A program made the translations under genes and the position numbers. From Actinomycetota bacterium (GTDB lineage: Bacteria; Actinomycetota; Humimicrobiia; Humimicrobiales; Humimicrobiaceae): 25,845 nucleotides of DNA. Under the pieces are notes generated by a model that saw only the letters and a program-made list of their open reading frames with translations, was not told the DNA's origin and searched no databases. Shown here piece after piece: positions 22,702 through 25,845 of this stretch (position 1 is its first letter; each line of letters begins with the position of its first letter). The stretch spans positions 1-25,845 of the forward strand of contig SOKC01000100.1 in the NCBI GenBank assembly GCA_004376325.1, written 5' to 3'.

Positions 22702-24831
22702 GTGTCAAGTTTGCTGTTACTGCGAATTATTCCTTTCATTGGCTCTGGTATATCGCTCATTCTGGCTATAGTTTTTTCTGTGCTTGTTACTAAAAAAAGC
22801 AGAGGCTCCAGAAGAATGGAGGAGATTTCTAATGCTATATTTGTCGGGAGTAGAGCTTACCTTAATCAGCAGGCCAAAATAATGCTGATATTTTTCGCTG
22901 TTCTGGTTGCGCTTCTTGGTATTATGGTTAAATTTGGATATCTTTACTTTGCGTCAATTCCAGCTTTTGCAACTGGTATGGGATTTAGCATTTTAATTGG
23001 TTATGTGGGGATGTGGATATCTACTACTTCAAATGCCAGGGTAACTCATGCTGCAAAGGAAAAGGGTCTGGGGGAAGCTATGAATATAGCAATTACTGCA
23101 GCTTCTGCCTCAGGGCTTCTTCTGGCAGTAGCGGTACTTTTTTATACTGCTTTCTGGTTTAATATCCTTTTCTGGTGGTATGGAAGAGGTGGAGTGAGCC
23201 AGATAGAAACTTTATACAATGTAGTAAATGTATCAGTTACATTTGTTATTGGTGCCAGTTTTGCAGCATTTTTTATGAGAACAGGCGGGGGAATATTCAC
23301 TAAAGCTGCAGATATGGGAGCAGATTATGTGGGTAAAGTAGAATCAGGCCTAAAAGAAGATGATTACAGAAATCCTGCCACTATTGCGGATAATGTTGGT
23401 GACAATGTGGGAGATGTTGGGGGAATGAAAGCAGATAGCTTTGAATCATGGCTTGGTTCAATAGTTGCTGCGCAGTTTTTGGGATTTCTTGCATTTAAAA
23501 ATACTCCTCCGATGATAAACAGTGTTCTCCTACCAATGCTTATTGCTACGGCAGGAGCAATAGCCTCAATTATTGCCATATTTGTGATTAAACTTATTAT
23601 AAGAAGGTATAAACAAGGGGCAACAGTCAGTCTTCTTACCACGACAACCTTATCCGGGCTTCTGATTACTGGAGGGGCAATTATAATCTTATCCTATTTT
23701 ATAATAAGATATACAATGGGTGCAGAGTACAATTACTTGTTTTTAGCTTCAACAGGCGGAATAGTTACAGGATTTTTAATTGGACTGTTTACACTTCTTT
23801 ATACTGATTCAAGATACAGGCCTACAAGAAATATAAGGGAAAGCGCAAAAAGTGGTCCGGCAACTTATGTGGTGAACGGTCTTGCCTATGGTATGGAATC
23901 AAGCATACTTCCTGGTTTAACAGTAATAGGAGTTATGGTTTTTTGTTTTTATATCTCAAGGGGTCTGGTAGATTTTAAAATGGGGATATATGGCGTTGCA
24001 ATAGCAGCTGTCGGCATGCTTGCCACTGCTCCATTTGTTGTCACAATTGATGTATTTGGGCCAATATCCGATAACGCAGGCGGGATAGCAGAGATGGCAG
24101 AGCTTCCTTCGGAGGTCAGAAAAACAACTGATAAACTTGATGCTGTTGGAAATACAACTGCCGCAATAGGAAAAGGAATCTTAATTGGAAGCGCTGCAGT
24201 AACTGCCCTTGCCCTGGGGCAGGCTTATTTTTCCCAGATAGAACTTTTAAAAGTTGGAATGTTTTTAGATTTTATGAGAGACCCGAGAGTACTGGCAGGG
24301 TTATTTATAGGAGTTCTTATGCCATTCTTTTTCACCTCTCTTTTACTGGGGGCAGTGGGTAAAGCAGCTAATAAAGTGGTGGTTGAGGCAAGAAAACAGA
24401 TAAAAGGAATACTAGCCGGAAAAGAAAAGGGAGACCCAAAAGCATTTATTACTATAGTTACAAAATCTGCCCAGAGGGGAATTTTAATACCGGGAATATC
24501 AATTTTTGTAATACCGACTGTTGTGGGTATTTTTTTGGGTCCCGGCGGAGTAATAGCGTTGATTATCGGAACACTTCTTTCAGGTTTTGCCCATGCAATA
24601 TTTATGGCGAATGCAGGTGGAGCAATGGATAATGCAAAGAAAAAAATTGAAGAAGAAGGAAAAAGCGGGACTCCTGAACATGCAGCTTCTGTTGTGGGCG
24701 ATACTGTGGGTGACCCTTTAAAGGATACTGCAGGTCCATCCATGAATATACTTATAAAGCTTATTAGTGTAGTGGCTATCCAGACTGCAGTACTGGTTGT
24801 TGACCTCTCAGGAAAACTATTCCACTTTTAA
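22702..24831 (+). CDS. hppA: K+-dependent membrane-bound pyrophosphatase HppA
   Basis: An integral membrane pyrophosphatase coupling pyrophosphate hydrolysis to H+ and/or Na+ export. The 709 residues contain many hydrophobic helices. Active-site motifs are GGGIFTKAADMGADYVGKVE (195-214), EDDYRNPATIADNVGDNVGD (219-238) and DTVGDPLKDTAGP (667-679). NTTAAIGKG (484-492) has Ala487 and Gly490, the pair that marks the K+-requiring subfamily; K+-independent enzymes have Lys and Thr there. Glu248 in DSFES occupies the position of the gate glutamate in Na+-pumping Thermotoga enzyme, compatible with Na+ transport but not proof. VGGM at 239-242 replaces the usual AGM. AGGAGG at 22690-22695 lies 6 bases before the GTG start. 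A hairpin terminator follows. Confidence 0.96.
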   Translation: MSSLLLLRIIPFIGSGISLILAIVFSVLVTKKSRGSRRMEEISNAIFVGSRAYLNQQAKIMLIFFAVLVALLGIMVKFGYLYFASIPAFATGMGFSILIGYVGMWISTTSNARVTHAAKEKGLGEAMNIAITAASASGLLLAVAVLFYTAFWFNILFWWYGRGGVSQIETLYNVVNVSVTFVIGASFAAFFMRTGGGIFTKAADMGADYVGKVESGLKEDDYRNPATIADNVGDNVGDVGGMKADSFESWLGSIVAAQFLGFLAFKNTPPMINSVLLPMLIATAGAIASIIAIFVIKLIIRRYKQGATVSLLTTTTLSGLLITGGAIIILSYFIIRYTMGAEYNYLFLASTGGIVTGFLIGLFTLLYTDSRYRPTRNIRESAKSGPATYVVNGLAYGMESSILPGLTVIGVMVFCFYISRGLVDFKMGIYGVAIAAVGMLATAPFVVTIDVFGPISDNAGGIAEMAELPSEVRKTTDKLDAVGNTTAAIGKGILIGSAAVTALALGQAYFSQIELLKVGMFLDFMRDPRVLAGLFIGVLMPFFFTSLLLGAVGKAANKVVVEARKQIKGILAGKEKGDPKAFITIVTKSAQRGILIPGISIFVIPTVVGIFLGPGGVIALIIGTLLSGFAHAIFMANAGGAMDNAKKKIEEEGKSGTPEHAASVVGDTVGDPLKDTAGPSMNILIKLISVVAIQTAVLVVDLSGKLFHF

Positions 24832-24882
24832 TGGTAAGTTCCTTTTTTAGGACTGGATTTTAAAAGAAATTAACGTATGGAG

Positions 24883-24903
24883 AAAATGCATGGGCGCATT
24901 TTT
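24883..24903 (+). terminator. Probable intrinsic terminator after hppA
   Basis: AAAATGC (24883-24889) and GCATTTT (24896-24902) form a 7-bp stem around ATGGGC, ending in a run of five T residues. It lies about 50 bases past the hppA stop. The stem is short and AT-rich apart from two G-C pairs. Confidence 0.5.
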
Positions 24904-24976
24904 AATTAATCGGTTTTAGTATAAATTAGGTGAATTTTTAAGTTAATTTAAAATTATTTACATTTATGATATTTTC

Positions 24977-25762
24977 ATGGTTATGAAAAACGAAATATAT
25001 AAGATAATTGGAAGATTACTGGAAAATTACAAAGAAGAGAAAATAAATAAAGAAGATGCCATCTCAAAAATTAAAGAAATGTATTTTGAGGATATCGGTT
25101 TTGCAAAAATAGATCACCACCGCCTGCTGAGAAGAGATTTTCCAGAGGTAATATATGGTACAGGTAAGACTCCGGAGCAAATCCTGGAGATTGCAAAAAA
25201 GATATTAAACTATTCACCCGTACTACTTGTTACCAGAACCACAATCGAAACTTTCAAATTATTAAAAAAGGAGATTAAAAATATTAAATTCAATTCCAGG
25301 TCAAATATTATTTATACACCGCTTGATATACCGGATGGTAACTTAAGTGAAGGAATTACTGTAATATGCGCAGGAACCTCGGATATAAGTGTGGCGGAAG
25401 AAGCGGCAGTTACCGCTTATCTTATGAAGAATAAAGTTAGAAAGATTTATGATGTCGGAGTTGCAGGTATTCACAGACTGGTAAGTTTTAAGGATGAACT
25501 AAACCGCTCAAATGTGATTATAGCAGTTGCCGGTATGGAAGGGGCACTTCCGGGGGTGGTAAGTTCAATGGTAGATTGTCCGGTAATTGGAGTTCCTACA
25601 AGTGTGGGGTATGGGACAAGTTTTAAAGGGATATCGCCGCTTCTTACCATGTTAAATTCCTGCAGCCCTGGAGTAGTTGTTGTAAACATTGATAATGGAT
25701 TTGGAGCAGGTTATGCAGCCGGAATAATTAACAGGGTGATTAAAAGAGGTAAATCTACTTAA
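24977..25762 (+). CDS. larB: Pyridinium-3,5-biscarboxylic acid mononucleotide synthase LarB
   Basis: LarB carboxylates the pyridine ring of nicotinate adenine dinucleotide and cleaves off AMP, the first step toward the nickel-pincer nucleotide of lactate racemase and related enzymes. The 261-residue protein has DHHRLLRRDFPEVIYGTGKT (46-65) and a PurE-like C-terminal domain: CAGTSDISVAEEAAVTA, DVGVAGIHRL, AGMEGALPGVV, GVPTSVGYGTSF and NSCSPGVVVVNIDNGFGAG. Cys229 in NSC probably corresponds to the catalytic cysteine of the Lactobacillus enzyme. The ATG at 24977 (or 24983) has no ribosome-binding site. larC and larE, the usual partners, are not in the 83 bases left in the window and may follow outside. 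Its substrate is also that of NadE, two genes upstream. Confidence 0.93.
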   Translation: MVMKNEIYKIIGRLLENYKEEKINKEDAISKIKEMYFEDIGFAKIDHHRLLRRDFPEVIYGTGKTPEQILEIAKKILNYSPVLLVTRTTIETFKLLKKEIKNIKFNSRSNIIYTPLDIPDGNLSEGITVICAGTSDISVAEEAAVTAYLMKNKVRKIYDVGVAGIHRLVSFKDELNRSNVIIAVAGMEGALPGVVSSMVDCPVIGVPTSVGYGTSFKGISPLLTMLNSCSPGVVVVNIDNGFGAGYAAGIINRVIKRGKST

Positions 25763-25845
25763 AGTGAAAGTTTTTATATTTATGGTAAAAAATTAGCTTT
25801 TAATAGTATGTGTGTAATATTTTTTAAGATATATTATAATAACAG

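Overview
The window is AT-rich bacterial DNA carrying about 23 protein genes and no rRNA, tRNA, CRISPR array or recognisable insertion sequence. Gene content suggests an uncultured or little-studied low-GC, probably anaerobic bacterium: a dihydroxy-acid dehydratase of the type expected to hold an oxygen-labile [4Fe-4S] cluster, a K+-dependent membrane pyrophosphatase, isoleucine synthesis through citramalate, and a nickel-pincer cofactor gene. The phylum cannot be settled by reading alone.

Left (1-3722): the 5' end of an IscU/NifU-like Fe-S scaffold gene leaves the window on the minus strand. Divergent from it is a compact bshC-bshB-bshA cluster, a complete bacillithiol pathway (glycosyltransferase, deacetylase, cysteine-adding enzyme).

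Centre (4080-15947): a long one-direction run ilvD, ilvB, ilvN, class V aminotransferase, serA, leuA, leuC, leuD, cimA. It makes branched-chain 2-oxo acids and opens the phosphorylated serine route. LeuA and CimA supply isopropylmalate and citramalate, and LeuCD probably isomerises both. ilvC, leuB and a branched-chain aminotransferase are missing from the run. Several genes start at TTG. Upstream of ilvD lies a 49-codon ORF whose last 20 codons are 14 Leu/Ile/Val, abutting a hairpin with a short T run: a candidate attenuation leader.

Right of 16000 the sequence is more accessory: a minus-strand flavin reductase, a frameshifted ribbon-helix-helix gene, YjbQ, a membrane-anchored alpha/beta hydrolase, a small-protein/nucleotidyltransferase pair resembling a toxin-antitoxin module, endonuclease V and an isoprenylcysteine-methyltransferase-like membrane protein. 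Intergenic stretches there hold decayed coding-like sequence and a strikingly GC-rich 79-bp island.

Right end (21606-25762): an unusual NAD synthetase, a membrane pyrophosphatase and LarB. NadE and LarB both use nicotinate adenine dinucleotide, and NadE releases the pyrophosphate that HppA hydrolyses, so the three can be linked metabolically, although this is inferred from context only.
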